Assembly: GCF_013201545.1 (NCBI RefSeq)
Contig: NZ_CP053746.1
Span: 3,251,001-3,315,000, forward strand
DNA: 64,000 nucleotides
Source: Pseudomonas graminis
GTDB lineage: Bacteria > Pseudomonadota > Gammaproteobacteria > Pseudomonadales > Pseudomonadaceae
Direction: 5' to 3'
This document shows positions 35,364 to 45,540 of the stretch, in pieces; the stretch's first letter is position 1, and every line of letters starts with the position of its first letter. The position numbers and the translations under genes were made by a program. The notes beneath the pieces were generated by a model, which saw only the letters and a list, made by a program, of their open reading frames with translations, made no database searches and was not told the DNA's origin.

Positions 35364-35379
35364 CATCACGCACGTGATG
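35364..35379. promoter_or_regulatory. Perfect inverted repeat upstream of the chemoreceptor gene
   Basis: CATCACG and CGTGATG form a 7-bp perfect inverted repeat with a 2-base spacer, about 100 bases before the chemoreceptor start (minus strand). It may be an operator. The regulator is not known. Confidence 0.3.
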
Positions 35380-35381
35380 TT

Positions 35382-35408
35382 AAAAAGCTATACCATAGTT
35401 ATACAGCT
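35382..35408 (-). terminator. Probable terminator of the rpiR-type gene
   Basis: On the minus strand AGCTGTATA and TATAGCT pair with one bulge around a 7-base loop, followed by TTTTTA. It lies ~30 bp after the regulator's stop (35437). Confidence 0.5.
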
Positions 35409-35436
35409 CGTCGGTTTTGTACAAGGTTGTCTGTTG

Positions 35437-36363
35437 TCAGTCCTCGAATCCCGCCTGCTCGGAGATCTCGTCCACCTTCAACTCCAGGCGGTAGGCCACG
35501 GCAATGAACAGTGCCTGACACAAACACAGCGTGGCGCTGAGGGAGCGAAACGCAAATGAACTGCCTTCGTTGACCAGCAGCACCGCATTGGCGCGCTTGG
35601 CCAGGGGCGACAGATTGCTGTCAGTAATAATCAACGTCTTGGCCTGATGATGCTGGGCGATGCGCAGACAGTGCTGGGTTTCCTTGCCGTAGGGCGTGAA
35701 GCTGATGGCGATCACCAGATCGTTGGCGCGTACGCTGCGCATCTGCTCGCGGTAACTGCCGCCAAGCCCGGAAATCAGATGGATGCGCTTGTTGGTGTGT
35801 TGCAGGTTGTAGACCAGATAGTCGGCGACGGCGAACGAACGTCGTACCCCGACCACGTAGATATTGTCGGCGTTGACCACCAGGTCCACGGCGTTCTCGA
35901 AGGCTTCGTCGTCCAGTTCCAGTGCCAGGCGCTCCAGCCCCGACAGGGTGGCGTTCACGCATTCGCGGGCCAGGTCGCCCACGCTGGCCTTCTGGGATTT
36001 GTTAGCGATCATGCTGCGAATGCGTTGCTGGTAGTTCTGCACCGGCGTGGCTTTGTGGGTGTAGGCCTCGCGGAACAGCGCCTGCATTTCGCTGAAGCCG
36101 CTGAAGCCGAAGCGCTGGGAGAACCTCACGATGGCGGAAGGATGCACTTCGCATTCCCGGGCGATGTCACTGATGCGGTCGACCATGATCCGGTCGCTCT
36201 GCTGGCTCATGTAGCTGGCAATGCGCTTGAGCTGGCGCGGCAGGCTTTCGTATTCGGCCGTGATCAACTTGAGCAGTGCATCGGCGGTCTCCGGCGCGGC
36301 GGTAACGGCCGTTGCACCGTCGGCTCCGGTATCGGGCGAGCCTGGCTGATCAAGGCTGGACAT
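35437..36363 (-). CDS. iolR: MurR/RpiR family regulator of inositol catabolism
   Basis: 308 residues from ATG 36363. The N-terminal HTH_6 domain (LITAEYESLPRQLKRIASYMSQQSDRIMVDRISDIARECEVHPSAIVRFSQRFGFSGFSEMQ) is followed by a SIS sugar-binding domain (NIYVVGVRRSFAVADYLVYNL, DLVIAISFTPYGKET). It is divergent from the iol operon, as for RpiR-type IolR proteins of proteobacteria, which repress iol genes until an inositol metabolite binds. A GGAA-N6-TTCC palindrome lies in the shared region. The name rests on context. Confidence 0.85.
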   Translation of the reverse strand: MSSLDQPGSPDTGADGATAVTAAPETADALLKLITAEYESLPRQLKRIASYMSQQSDRIMVDRISDIARECEVHPSAIVRFSQRFGFSGFSEMQALFREAYTHKATPVQNYQQRIRSMIANKSQKASVGDLARECVNATLSGLERLALELDDEAFENAVDLVVNADNIYVVGVRRSFAVADYLVYNLQHTNKRIHLISGLGGSYREQMRSVRANDLVIAISFTPYGKETQHCLRIAQHHQAKTLIITDSNLSPLAKRANAVLLVNEGSSFAFRSLSATLCLCQALFIAVAYRLELKVDEISEQAGFED

Positions 36364-36451
36364 AAATGCGAATCCTTTGGCGGGGTGTTGCGTTGTGGAG
36401 TGTTCGGGACGACAGGCAGGCAGTTTTGCAGGCTGCGACCCGCATTGCAAA

Positions 36452-36469
36452 GTGGAATAAATATTCCAC
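36452..36469. promoter_or_regulatory. Putative IolR operator, GGAA-N6-TTCC palindrome
   Basis: Within the 246-bp region shared by iolR and iolC, GTGGAATA and TATTCCAC pair around a 2-base centre. The core fits GGAA-N6-TTCC, the motif I recall for an RpiR-type IolR in Sinorhizobium. It lies 89 bases from the iolR start, so it could repress both genes. Confidence 0.6.
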
Positions 36470-36609
36470 CTGAAAATAATTTAGAAAAATTCATTGATCA
36501 AGCCCCGGCGGCGTTCTAGTCTGCACCCACGAACTCGCTTGCATGCACCTCGCTTTCAAGCGGGACCATGAGCAATCAACTCAATAACAATAAAAGAAGA
36601 GGGGCCGGC

Positions 36610-38547
36610 ATGGGCCAGACTCGTTTTGCCACTGGGCGTCAGCTGGACGTGATTTGTCTCGGGCGCCTTGGCGTCGATCTCTACGCGCAGCAGATCGGCG
36701 CGCGCCTGGAGGACGTGAGCAGTTTCGCCAAATACCTCGGCGGCTCCTCCGCCAACATCGCGTTCGGCACCGCACGGCTGGGCGTGAAGTCGGCCATGCT
36801 GACCCGCGTCGGCGACGATCACATGGGCCGATTTCTGGTGGAATCCCTGGCGCGGGAGGGCTGCGACGTCAGCGGTATCAAAGTCGACAGTGAACGCCTG
36901 ACCGCCATGGTCCTGCTCGGCATCAAGGACCGCGAAACCTTTCCGCTGGTGTTCTACCGCGAGAACTGCGCCGACATGGCGCTGCAACCCGAAGACATCC
37001 ACGAAGCGCAGATCGCCTCCAGCAAGGCACTGCTGATCACCGGCACGCATTTCTCGACCGATCAGGTGTTCCGTGCGAGCAGTCAGGCGCTGGATTACGC
37101 CGAAAAACACAACGTCAAACGGGTGCTCGATATTGATTACCGCCCGGTGCTCTGGGGTCTGGCCGGCAAAGCTGACGGCGAGACACGCTTCGTCGCCAAC
37201 GACACCGTCAGCCAGCACGTGCAGCGTATCCTGCCGCGCTTCGACCTGATCGTCGGCACCGAAGAAGAATTCCTCATCGCCGGCGGCTCGACCGATTTGC
37301 TCAGTGCCTTGCGCCGGGTCCGCGAGCTCAGTGCCGCGACCCTGGTGGTGAAGCTCGGGCCCCAAGGCTGCACGGTGATTCACGGGGCGATACCGGCGAA
37401 GCTGGAAGATGGCGCGATTTACCCCGGCGTGCGCGTGGAAGTACTCAATGTGCTGGGCGCGGGCGACGCGTTCATGTCCGGCTTTCTCAAGGGCTGGCTC
37501 AACGACGAGAGCGACGAGCGCTGCTGCCAGTTGGCCAATGCCTGCGGCGGTCTGGTGGTATCGCGCCATGCCTGCGCGCCGGCCATGCCCACGCTGGTCG
37601 AGCTGGAATACCTGTTCAACAGCCCGGTGCCGATTACCCGACCCGATCAGGACGCGGTGCTGCAGCGACTGCACCGCGTCAGCGTGCCCCGTCGGGAATG
37701 GCAGCCGCTGTTTATCTTCGCCTTCGATCACCGGGGGCAACTGGTAGAACTGGCGCAAAAGGCCGGGCGCGATCCGGCCTGCATCGGCCAGCTCAAGCAG
37801 TTGTTCGTTCAGGCGGTCGCCCGGGTCGAGGCCGATTTGCACAAGCGCGGCATCGCCGCTGATGTTGGGGTGCTGGCGGATCAGCGCTTTGGTCAGGATT
37901 CGCTGAATGCCGCCAGCGGCCGCGGCTGGTGGGTGGCGCGGCCGGTGGAAGTGCAAGGCTCGCGGCCGCTGGCATTCGAGCATGGGCGTTCGGTGGGCAG
38001 CACGTTACTGGCCTGGCCTCAGGAACAGATCATCAAGTGCCTGGTGCAATACCACCCGGATGACGAGCCCATGCTGCGACTGGAGCAGGAAGCGCAGTTG
38101 TTGGGGCTGTATCAGGCGGCGCTGGCCAGCGGTCACGAACTGCTGCTGGAGGTTATCCCGCCCAAGGATCATCCTTCGACTCATCCGGACGTCATCCTTC
38201 GTTCCCTCAAGCGCCTCTATAACCTCGGCATTTACCCGGCCTGGTGGAAAATCGAGTCGCAGCCCGCCGAGGTCTGGGAACAGCTCGACGCGCTGATCCA
38301 CGAACGCGATCCGTACTGCCGGGGCGTGGTGTTGCTGGGGCTGAACGCGCCTGCCGAAACCCTCGCAGCCGGCTTTCGTCAGGCGGCGAGAAGCACCACC
38401 TGCCGGGGTTTTGCCGTGGGCCGGACGATTTTTCACGAACCCAGCCGAGCCTGGCTGGAGGGCGAAATCGATGACGCGGACCTGATCACGCGGGTGCAGA
38501 GCAATTTCGTGTTCCTGATCGAGTCCTGGCGCGACGCCCGGGCTTGA
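36610..38547 (+). CDS. iolC: 5-dehydro-2-deoxygluconokinase fused to DUF2090
   Basis: 645 residues from ATG 36610, preceded by AAGAGGGG; ATG 36568 is an alternative. The first ~330 residues are a PfkB kinase: LDVICLGRLGVDLY, FAKYLGGSSANIAFGTARLG, VLDIDYRP and LNVLGAGDAFMSGFL (catalytic Asp). The C-terminal ~300 residues are DUF2090 (FAFDHRGQLVEL, ADQRFGQD, EVIPPKDHPST), an IolJ-like aldolase/phosphatase-like part. It phosphorylates 5-dehydro-2-deoxygluconate in myo-inositol breakdown, and the second domain may cleave the product. Confidence 0.92.
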   Translation: MGQTRFATGRQLDVICLGRLGVDLYAQQIGARLEDVSSFAKYLGGSSANIAFGTARLGVKSAMLTRVGDDHMGRFLVESLAREGCDVSGIKVDSERLTAMVLLGIKDRETFPLVFYRENCADMALQPEDIHEAQIASSKALLITGTHFSTDQVFRASSQALDYAEKHNVKRVLDIDYRPVLWGLAGKADGETRFVANDTVSQHVQRILPRFDLIVGTEEEFLIAGGSTDLLSALRRVRELSAATLVVKLGPQGCTVIHGAIPAKLEDGAIYPGVRVEVLNVLGAGDAFMSGFLKGWLNDESDERCCQLANACGGLVVSRHACAPAMPTLVELEYLFNSPVPITRPDQDAVLQRLHRVSVPRREWQPLFIFAFDHRGQLVELAQKAGRDPACIGQLKQLFVQAVARVEADLHKRGIAADVGVLADQRFGQDSLNAASGRGWWVARPVEVQGSRPLAFEHGRSVGSTLLAWPQEQIIKCLVQYHPDDEPMLRLEQEAQLLGLYQAALASGHELLLEVIPPKDHPSTHPDVILRSLKRLYNLGIYPAWWKIESQPAEVWEQLDALIHERDPYCRGVVLLGLNAPAETLAAGFRQAARSTTCRGFAVGRTIFHEPSRAWLEGEIDDADLITRVQSNFVFLIESWRDARA

Positions 38548-38607
38548 AGTCAGAACCTGAGGCCTGTGAGTTCAGTTGAACGTGATAACAACAATAAAGG
38601 TGCAGCC

Positions 38608-39561
38608 ATGCCCGCTTCTGCAATCCGAATTGGCATCAACCCGATTTCCTGGAGCAACGACGACCTGCCGACCCTCGGCGGCGAAACGCCTCTGAGCACT
38701 GCGCTCAGTGAGGGCAAGGAGATTGGCTACGAGGGCTTCGAGCTCAACGGCAAATTCCCGAAGACCGCTCAAGGCGTCGCCGATGTGTTGCGCCCGTATG
38801 ACCTGGCGCTGGTGTCGGGCTGGTATTCCGGTCGACTGGCCAGCCGCTCGGCGGCCGAGGAAGTCGACGCCATCGCCAGTCACGTCGAACTGCTCAAACA
38901 CAACGGCGCCACGGTGCTGGTCTACGGCGAAGTGGCCGATTCGATTCAGGGGCAGCGCATCCGGCTGGTCGAGCGACCGCGCTTCCACAGCGCCAGTGCC
39001 TGGCAGGCCTACGCCGACAAGCTCACAGAGCTGGCCCGATTTACCTTGTCTCAGGGCGTGCGTCTGGCCTATCACCACCACATGGGCGCGTACGTGGAAT
39101 CGCCGCAGGACATCGACATGCTGATGGCCCTGACTGGCGATGAAGTCGGCCTGCTGTTCGATTCCGGCCACTGCTACATGGGCGGCGGCGAACCGCTGCA
39201 GGTGCTGAGCCAGCACATTGGTCGCGTCTGCCACGTGCATTTCAAGGACGTGCGCAAGCCGGTGGTGCAGCTGGCGCGCAACAACTTGTGGAGCTTTCCG
39301 GACTGCATCGTCAACGGCACCTTCACCGTGCCCGGCGATGGCGACATCGATTTCGCTGCGCTGCTGGACGTGTTGATGCAGGCCGGTTACCAAGGCTGGC
39401 TGGTAGTCGAGGCGGAACAAGACCCGGCCGTCGCGCCGAGTTATGCCTACGCGAAGAAGGGCTACGAAACCCTGCGCACGCTGCTGGCCGCCGCGCAGGT
39501 GAACAGCGTGGCTGACCAACAGAACGCACTTCAACATCCCCTTGAACAGAGGAGCCTGTGA
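38608..39561 (+). CDS. iolE: Myo-inosose-2 dehydratase
   Basis: 317 residues from ATG 38608. IGINPISWSNDDLPTLGG is the family start. YHHHMGAYVES, LLFDSGHCYMGGGEP, CHVHFKDVRKPVV and VVEAEQDPA hold the metal ligands of the xylose-isomerase-like TIM barrel. It removes water from scyllo-inosose (2-keto-myo-inositol). The end overlaps the iolB start region by a GTG (39558), with iolB ATG 39564 two bases after the stop. Confidence 0.92.
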   Translation: MPASAIRIGINPISWSNDDLPTLGGETPLSTALSEGKEIGYEGFELNGKFPKTAQGVADVLRPYDLALVSGWYSGRLASRSAAEEVDAIASHVELLKHNGATVLVYGEVADSIQGQRIRLVERPRFHSASAWQAYADKLTELARFTLSQGVRLAYHHHMGAYVESPQDIDMLMALTGDEVGLLFDSGHCYMGGGEPLQVLSQHIGRVCHVHFKDVRKPVVQLARNNLWSFPDCIVNGTFTVPGDGDIDFAALLDVLMQAGYQGWLVVEAEQDPAVAPSYAYAKKGYETLRTLLAAAQVNSVADQQNALQHPLEQRSL

Positions 39562-39563
39562 AC

Positions 39564-40373
39564 ATGAATCTTTTGGTCAAGAGCAAGCCGGAAGGGCGCG
39601 ACGTGGTAGCGCTGGCCGACGGCGTGCTGACGTACGTCGGGTTCTCCGCCCACCGGTTGAGCGTCGGCGAACGGCTGCCGGTGAGTACGGGCGACAAGGA
39701 AATCTGCCTGGTGCTGCTCAGCGGCCGCATCAGCGTCAGCGGCGAGGCGCCGGGGCAGGGCGGTTTCAACTGGGAAAACCTCGGCGATCGGCAATCCGTG
39801 TTCGAGGACAAATCGCCCTTTGCGGTGTATCTGCCGCCGGGCAGTCAGGCCGACGTCACGGCGCTGAGCGCGGTGCAGATTGCCGTGTGCGCCGCGCCGG
39901 GGGATGCGTCCAAAGACTTGCCGGCGCGCGTGATTACCCCCGACACCATGAAACGCAGCGTGCGCGGCCGGGCGGCCAACACCCGTTACGTCTGCGACAT
40001 CCTCCCCGATTCCGAGCCGGCGCATTCATTGCTGGTGGTGGAGGTGCGCACGCCCTCGGGCCACTCATCGAGCTACCCGCCGCACAAGCACGACACAGAT
40101 GATTTACCCCACCAGAGCTTTCTCGAAGAAACCTATTATCATCAGGTCAACCCGCCCCAGGGCTATGTGTTCCAGCGCGTGTACACCGACGATCGCAGCA
40201 TCGATCAGGCCATGGCCGTGGAGAACAATGACCTGGTCACGGTGCCCAAGGGCTATCACCCGGTCAGCGTGCCGTACGGCTACGAGTCCTATTATTTGAA
40301 CGTGATGGCCGGGCCGAAGCGCGCCTGGCAATTCCATAACGATCCGCAGCACAGTTGGCTGCTCGACTTGTAA
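39564..40373 (+). CDS. iolB: 5-deoxy-glucuronate isomerase
   Basis: 269 residues from ATG 39564, with GAGGAG upstream. It has the tandem cupin form of IolB: SSYPPHKHDTDDLPHQSFLEETYYHQVNP and VPKGYHPVSVPYGYESYYLNVMAGP carry the metal-binding residues. It converts 5-deoxy-glucuronate to 5-dehydro-2-deoxygluconate, between IolD and IolC. No anomaly seen. Confidence 0.92.
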   Translation: MNLLVKSKPEGRDVVALADGVLTYVGFSAHRLSVGERLPVSTGDKEICLVLLSGRISVSGEAPGQGGFNWENLGDRQSVFEDKSPFAVYLPPGSQADVTALSAVQIAVCAAPGDASKDLPARVITPDTMKRSVRGRAANTRYVCDILPDSEPAHSLLVVEVRTPSGHSSSYPPHKHDTDDLPHQSFLEETYYHQVNPPQGYVFQRVYTDDRSIDQAMAVENNDLVTVPKGYHPVSVPYGYESYYLNVMAGPKRAWQFHNDPQHSWLLDL

Positions 40374-40400
40374 TTCCCCGCTTATTTTAAGGAGCCCGCA

Positions 40401-41900
40401 ATGAGCACCGCCCCGATCATCGGCCACTACATCAACGGCCAGACTCACGACAGCGCCGGGCGTTTCAGTGATGTGTTCAATCCGGCCACTGGCGCCGTGC
40501 AGGCCCGCGTGGCGCTGGCCGACCTGAAAACCGTCGATGAAGCCGTCGCCGCGGCCCAGGCGGCGTTTCCCGCGTGGGCGGATCAGTCGTCCCTGCGGCG
40601 TGCACGGGTGATGTTCAAGTTCAAGGAATTGCTCGACCAGCACCATGACGAGCTGGCCGCCATTATCTGCCGCGAGCACGGCAAGGTGTTTTCCGATGCC
40701 AAGGGCGAAGTGGTCCGTGGCATCGAGATCGTCGAGTTCGCCTGCGGGGCGCCGAGCCTGCTGAAAAGCGACTACAGCGACAACATCGGTGGCGGCATCG
40801 ACAACTGGAACCTGCGTCAGCCACTGGGTGTTTGCGCCGGCGTCACGCCGTTCAACTTCCCGGTGATGGTGCCGCTGTGGATGATCCCCATGGCGCTGGT
40901 GACCGGCAATTGTTTCATCCTCAAGCCGTCCGAGCGCGACCCGTCGGCGAGCCTGCTGATGGCGCAACTGTTGAAACAGGCGGGCCTGCCGGATGGTGTG
41001 TTCAACGTGGTGCAGGGCGACAAGGTGGCCGTGGATGCGCTGTTGCAACACAAGGGCATCGAGGCCATTTCGTTTGTCGGCTCCACGCCCATCGCCGAAT
41101 ACATTCATCAACAGGGCACAGCTCACGGCAAGCGGGTGCAGGCCCTCGGCGGTGCGAAAAACCACATGATCGTCATGCCCGATGCCGATCTGGATCAGGC
41201 CGCCGACGCATTGATCGGCGCAGCCTACGGTTCGGCGGGCGAGCGCTGCATGGCAATATCCATCGCCGTGGTGGTGGGGGACGTGGGGCACAAACTCATC
41301 GACAAACTGCTGCCGCGCATCGATGCGCTCAAGGTCGGCAACGGCATGAACGCCGATTCGGACATGGGCCCGCTGGTGACTGCGGTGCACAAGGCCAAGG
41401 TCGAGGGCTACATCGCCCAGGGCGTGCAGGAAGGCGCGAAGCTGATCGTCGACGGGCGCAACTTCACCGTACCGGGCGCGGAGCAGGGCTTCTTCGTCGG
41501 CGCCACGCTGTTCGATGAAGTGACGCCGGAGATGACTATCTATAAGGAAGAAATCTTCGGGCCGGTGCTGGGCATCGTCCATATGCCGGATTTCGCCTCG
41601 GCGGTCGAGCTGATCAACGCCCACGAATTCGGCAACGGCGTGTCGTGCTTCACCAGCGACGGCGGCATCGCCCGGGCGTTCGCGCGCAACATCAAGGTCG
41701 GCATGGTGGGCATCAACGTGCCGATCCCGGTGCCGATGGCCTGGCATTCGTTTGGCGGCTGGAAGCGCTCACTGTTCGGCGATCACCATGCCTACGGCGA
41801 AGAAGGCCTGCGCTTTTACAGCCGCTACAAGAGCGTCATGCAGCGCTGGCCGGACAGCATCGCCAAGGGCGCTGAATTCAGCATGCCGACGGCGAAGTAG
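40401..41900 (+). CDS. mmsA: Methylmalonate/malonate-semialdehyde dehydrogenase (CoA-acylating)
   Basis: 499 residues. [32 protein letters not shown] and [18 protein letters not shown] (catalytic Cys about 288) are the MmsA/IolA signature of the aldehyde dehydrogenase superfamily. [15 protein letters not shown] is also typical. In the inositol pathway it turns malonate semialdehyde into acetyl-CoA and CO2. AAGGAG precedes ATG 40401. It lies 27 bp after iolB and 110 bp before iolD; the latter gap may hold a secondary promoter. Confidence 0.92.
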   Translation: MSTAPIIGHYINGQTHDSAGRFSDVFNPATGAVQARVALADLKTVDEAVAAAQAAFPAWADQSSLRRARVMFKFKELLDQHHDELAAIICREHGKVFSDAKGEVVRGIEIVEFACGAPSLLKSDYSDNIGGGIDNWNLRQPLGVCAGVTPFNFPVMVPLWMIPMALVTGNCFILKPSERDPSASLLMAQLLKQAGLPDGVFNVVQGDKVAVDALLQHKGIEAISFVGSTPIAEYIHQQGTAHGKRVQALGGAKNHMIVMPDADLDQAADALIGAAYGSAGERCMAISIAVVVGDVGHKLIDKLLPRIDALKVGNGMNADSDMGPLVTAVHKAKVEGYIAQGVQEGAKLIVDGRNFTVPGAEQGFFVGATLFDEVTPEMTIYKEEIFGPVLGIVHMPDFASAVELINAHEFGNGVSCFTSDGGIARAFARNIKVGMVGINVPIPVPMAWHSFGGWKRSLFGDHHAYGEEGLRFYSRYKSVMQRWPDSIAKGAEFSMPTAK

Positions 41901-42010
41901 AGAATTTGCGCTCACCGTCTGTCGCACGCGGTCACTCCCACAGGTGACCGCATTTTGCCAACTGAAATTGTGCAGGCTTTCATCACCGCCAATAACAACA
42001 AGGTGCAAGC

Positions 42011-43942
42011 ATGACCACGACTCGATTGACCATGGCCCAGGCCCTGGTGAAGTTTCTCGATAACCAGTACGTCGAGGTCGACGGCGTGCAGAGCAAGTTC
42101 GTCGCCGGGGTGTTCACCATTTTTGGTCACGGCAACGTCCTTGGCCTGGGCCAGGCGCTGGAGCAGGACAGCGGCGACCTCATCGTGCCTCAAGGGCGCA
42201 ACGAACAGGGCATGTGCCACGCCGCCATGGGTTTTGCCAAGCAACACCTGCGGCGCAAGATCTACGCCTGCAGCTCATCGGTCGGCCCCGGCGCCGCCAA
42301 CATGATCACCGCCGCGGCCACCGCGTCGGCCAACCGAATTCCGCTGCTGTTGCTGCCCGGCGATGTCTACGCCAGTCGCCAGCCCGATCCGGTGCTGCAA
42401 CAGATCGAGCAGTTCCACGACCTCAGCATCAGCACCAACGACGCCTTCAAGGCCGTGAGCAAATACTGGGACCGCATCAACCGCCCCGAGCAGCTGATGA
42501 GCGCCGCCCTCAATGCCATGCGCGTGCTCACCGACCCCGCCGAAACCGGCGCCGTCACCCTGGCGCTGCCCCAGGACGTGCAGGCCGAAGCCTACGACTA
42601 CCCCGATTCATTCCTGCAAAAACGCGTGCACCGCATCGACCGCCGTCCGCCCACCGAGGCAATGCTCAATGACGCCGTTGCGCTGCTGAAGGGCAAACGC
42701 AAACCGCTGCTGATCTGCGGTGGCGGCGTGCGCTATTCCGGCGCGGCTGCAGAGTTGCAGGCGTTCGCCGAGCGCTTCGGCATTCCGTTCAGCGAAACCC
42801 AGGCGGGCAAAAGCGCCATCGTCTCCGCCCATCCGCTGAACATGGGCGGCATCGGCGAGACCGGCAGCCTGGCGGCGAATACCCTGGCGCGAGAAGCGGA
42901 CCTGATTATTGGCGTCGGCACCCGTTACAGCGACTTCACCACCGGCTCGAAATCCCTTTTTCAAAACCCTGACGTGCAGTTCCTCAACCTCAACGTCGGC
43001 GCCTTCGATGTGCAGAAGCTCGATGGCGTGCAGGTGCTGGCCGATGCGCGCCTGGCGCTGCAGTCGTTGGCGAGTCGGTTGGGCAACTATCGCGCGCAAT
43101 GGGGCGATCAGCCGCGAGAGGCGAGGGCCGCCCTGGACGCGGAGGTGGATCGGCTGTACGCCGTGGAATACCAGACCGAGGATTTCGAGCCGGAAGTCAG
43201 CGGCCACCTTGACCCGCAAGTGCTGCGCGACTTCATCGAGATGACCGGTTCGTGCCTGACCCAGAGCCGGGTACTGGGGGTGCTCAATCAGCAATTGCCA
43301 GCGGACGCGGTGATCGTCGCGGCGGCCGGCAGTCTGCCCGGTGATTTGCAGCGGGCATGGCGCAGCACCAGTGTCGACAATTATCACGTCGAGTACGGCT
43401 ATTCCTGCATGGGCTACGAGGTCAACGCCGCGTTGGGCGTGAAAATGGCGGCGCCGGCGCGCGAGGTGTACGCGCTGGTCGGCGACGGATCCTACATGAT
43501 GCTGCACTCGGAGCTGGCCACGTCGATTCAGGAACGGCGCAAGATCAACGTGGTGCTGCTCGACAACATGGCCTTCGGCTGCATCAACAACTTGCAGATG
43601 GGCAACGGCATGGGCAGTTTCGGCACCGAGTTCAGGTATCGCAATCCCGAAACGGGTCAGCTGGATGGCGACTTCGTGCCGGTGGATTTCGCCATGAGTG
43701 CCGCGGCCTATGGCTGCAAGACGTACAAAGTCAGCAACGCCCCGGAGCTGGAAGCGGCACTGGCCGACGCCCGCACGCAGACGGTTTCCACCCTGATCGA
43801 CATCAAGGTGCTGCCGAAAACCATGATCCATGGCTACCTGTCGTGGTGGCGCGTGGGTGTGGCGCAGGTCTCCACCACGGGCACGACCGCCGAAGCGTAC
43901 GAGCGACAAAAAGCGGCGTTGGCCAAGGCCCGTCAGTATTGA
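42011..43942 (+). CDS. iolD: 3D-(3,5/4)-trihydroxycyclohexane-1,2-dione hydrolase
   Basis: 643 residues, a thiamine diphosphate enzyme of the acetolactate-synthase fold. [18 protein letters not shown] and [13 protein letters not shown] (cofactor Glu region) come early, and the ThDP/Mg motif region is [29 protein letters not shown] (GDG-x25-NN form) near 495-525. [20 protein letters not shown] is a conserved IolD end. It opens the cyclic diketone ring in inositol breakdown. Confidence 0.92.
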   Translation: MTTTRLTMAQALVKFLDNQYVEVDGVQSKFVAGVFTIFGHGNVLGLGQALEQDSGDLIVPQGRNEQGMCHAAMGFAKQHLRRKIYACSSSVGPGAANMITAAATASANRIPLLLLPGDVYASRQPDPVLQQIEQFHDLSISTNDAFKAVSKYWDRINRPEQLMSAALNAMRVLTDPAETGAVTLALPQDVQAEAYDYPDSFLQKRVHRIDRRPPTEAMLNDAVALLKGKRKPLLICGGGVRYSGAAAELQAFAERFGIPFSETQAGKSAIVSAHPLNMGGIGETGSLAANTLAREADLIIGVGTRYSDFTTGSKSLFQNPDVQFLNLNVGAFDVQKLDGVQVLADARLALQSLASRLGNYRAQWGDQPREARAALDAEVDRLYAVEYQTEDFEPEVSGHLDPQVLRDFIEMTGSCLTQSRVLGVLNQQLPADAVIVAAAGSLPGDLQRAWRSTSVDNYHVEYGYSCMGYEVNAALGVKMAAPAREVYALVGDGSYMMLHSELATSIQERRKINVVLLDNMAFGCINNLQMGNGMGSFGTEFRYRNPETGQLDGDFVPVDFAMSAAAYGCKTYKVSNAPELEAALADARTQTVSTLIDIKVLPKTMIHGYLSWWRVGVAQVSTTGTTAEAYERQKAALAKARQY

Positions 43943-43973
43943 ACAGGCTCCAGCAGGAATAGGAATTCCACCC

Positions 43974-45017
43974 ATGAAAATCGGACTCATCGGCTACGGC
44001 AAAGGCGGGCGCTACTTTCACGCGCCGCTGATTGCCAGCCAGCCCGGCGTGACGTTTGCCGGCGTGGTCACCCGTTCGCCGGAACGCCGCCAAGACCTGC
44101 GCAACGATTACCCCAAGGTCCCGGCTTTCGACAGCCTGGCCGATCTGATCGCCGCCGGTGTCGATGCGGTGGTGATCTCGACGCCGCTGGCCTCCCGGCG
44201 TGCATTGATCCTCGAGGCCATTGAGCTCGGCGTCCCCGTGGTCAGCGACAAGCCCTTCGCGCCGGATGCCCAGGCGGCACAGGAACTGGTGGACGCCGCC
44301 GAACGCCGAGGCGTGTTGTTGGGTGTGTACCAGAATCGTCGCTGGGACTCGGATTTTCTCACCGTGCGCAAGCTGATCCATCAGGGTGTTCTCGGCAACG
44401 TCAGCCGCTTCGAGTCGCGGGTCGAACGCTATTCGCCGTCCTCGGTGGGCAAGGAAAGCGGCGGCGGTATTCTCCGCGATCTCGGCAGCCATCTGGTGGA
44501 TCAGGCGTTATTGCTATTCGGGCCGGTGAAGCGGGTGTACGCCGAGCTTGAATTTGCGACCCCTGAGCAAAAGACCGATCACGGCTTCTTCATGTCACTG
44601 ACCCATAACAGCGGCGTGGTTTCGCACCTCTGGGGCAACTGTCTGCAAAACGCCCAGGGCCCGCGATTTCGGGTCAATGGTGCACAGGGCTGCTATACCG
44701 TGGAGGGCCTTGACGGTCAGGAAGCTGCTGCGCTGGCCGGGTTGTCCCCCCGATCCGAAGGCGAACGCTGGGGCGTGGAAGAACATCGACGCTGGGGCTG
44801 GTTCGAGCAGGGCGAGCACCGTGAGCGGGTCCCGTCGGAGCGTGGCTGCTGGACCGAGTTCTACCGGCAATGGCAGGAGGCGGTGATGAATCAGGGGCGC
44901 AATCCTGTGGATGCCAACGGGGCGGTGGCCTCGGCCAGGGTGCTGGATGCCGCGAGAATCAGCGCGATGGAGGGCAGGGTGGTGGTGCTGTTAAAAGCAC
45001 ACGCAGATGCCCTGTGA
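43974..45017 (+). CDS. Gfo/Idh/MocA oxidoreductase, IolW-like scyllo-inositol dehydrogenase
   Basis: 347 residues from ATG 43974; the open frame further upstream overlaps iolD and is rejected. IGLIGYGKGGRYFHAPLI is the Rossmann loop, VVSDKPFAP has the cofactor-site Lys, and LLGVYQNRRWDSDFLTVRKLI with ILRDLGSHLVDQALLLFG closely follows B. subtilis IolW (SVYHNRRWDNDFLTIKKLI). IolW-type enzymes use NADP with scyllo-inositol/scyllo-inosose. A canonical IolG is not seen in the window, so this gene may serve the first oxidation step, or IolG lies elsewhere. Confidence 0.85.
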   Translation: MKIGLIGYGKGGRYFHAPLIASQPGVTFAGVVTRSPERRQDLRNDYPKVPAFDSLADLIAAGVDAVVISTPLASRRALILEAIELGVPVVSDKPFAPDAQAAQELVDAAERRGVLLGVYQNRRWDSDFLTVRKLIHQGVLGNVSRFESRVERYSPSSVGKESGGGILRDLGSHLVDQALLLFGPVKRVYAELEFATPEQKTDHGFFMSLTHNSGVVSHLWGNCLQNAQGPRFRVNGAQGCYTVEGLDGQEAAALAGLSPRSEGERWGVEEHRRWGWFEQGEHRERVPSERGCWTEFYRQWQEAVMNQGRNPVDANGAVASARVLDAARISAMEGRVVVLLKAHADAL

Positions 45018-45098
45018 CGCACTGCGCTGCACCCACCAATAGTCCGAACGTGGCGCAGCAAAACGAAAATAGAAATTAATTCTAAAAGCTGTTGAAGT

Positions 45099-45112
45099 AG
45101 AAATTATTTTCC
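45099..45112. promoter_or_regulatory. Putative second IolR operator
   Basis: AGAA-N6-TTCC, one base off the GGAA-N6-TTCC core, lies 82 bases after the dehydrogenase gene in an AT-rich stretch, upstream of the transporter genes. A neighbouring near-palindrome TAGAAATTAATTCTA is at 45070-45084. This suggests separate control of the transporter block. Confidence 0.4.
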
Positions 45113-45230
45113 AATAGAGTCCTTTCCAGGTTGCCGATTCTCGCCGTCAGCGCCTGAAGTCGGGTCTTCCGGCAGCAGGCCGAACGAGCGACACAAAAAC
45201 AAGAAAGCCAATCGCAGACAGGTACCGCCG

Positions 45231-45473
45231 ATGAATATCTTCAGATCAGCCGCCAAGGCTTGCCGTCCCTTCTTACTCGCGCTTCCCGCCCTTCGCCGCG
45301 CTGTTTCCCACGCAGCTTCCCGCACGCTGGTCAACGCTGCCCCCGCGTTCGAATCCGCCCTCGAAACCATCGCCCGCGTGCTCTGCGTTCAAAGCCGCGG
45401 CGTTGTGGTGTGCGGGGCATCGAGCGGGTCGGTCGCGCACCTTGCAGACACGGCGCCAACCGCTCCGCGCTGA
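45231..45473 (+). pseudogene. Possible SIS-domain (KpsF-like) fragment in the gap before the transporter
   Basis: 80-residue ORF. NAAPAFESALETIARVLCVQSRGVVVCGASSGSVAHLADTAP resembles the start of a KpsF/GutQ or AgaS-type SIS domain (family pattern AFE.A...I....GRVVV.G.G.SG.VA.K.A.T.AS). Later parts of the domain are missing, and small deletions seem present. This is recalled family similarity only. The surrounding 45018-45540 gap otherwise holds the transporter promoter. Confidence 0.35.
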
Positions 45474-45540
45474 GTCTCAGCACCTCCAGCAGTCGTCAGC
45501 CCTGCCATTACAACAACAAGAATCTGGAGACAGACCGTTC

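Noticed and set aside
40104..41747. 547-residue minus ORF over iolB and mmsA
   Set aside because: Antisense shadow of two clearly conserved genes.
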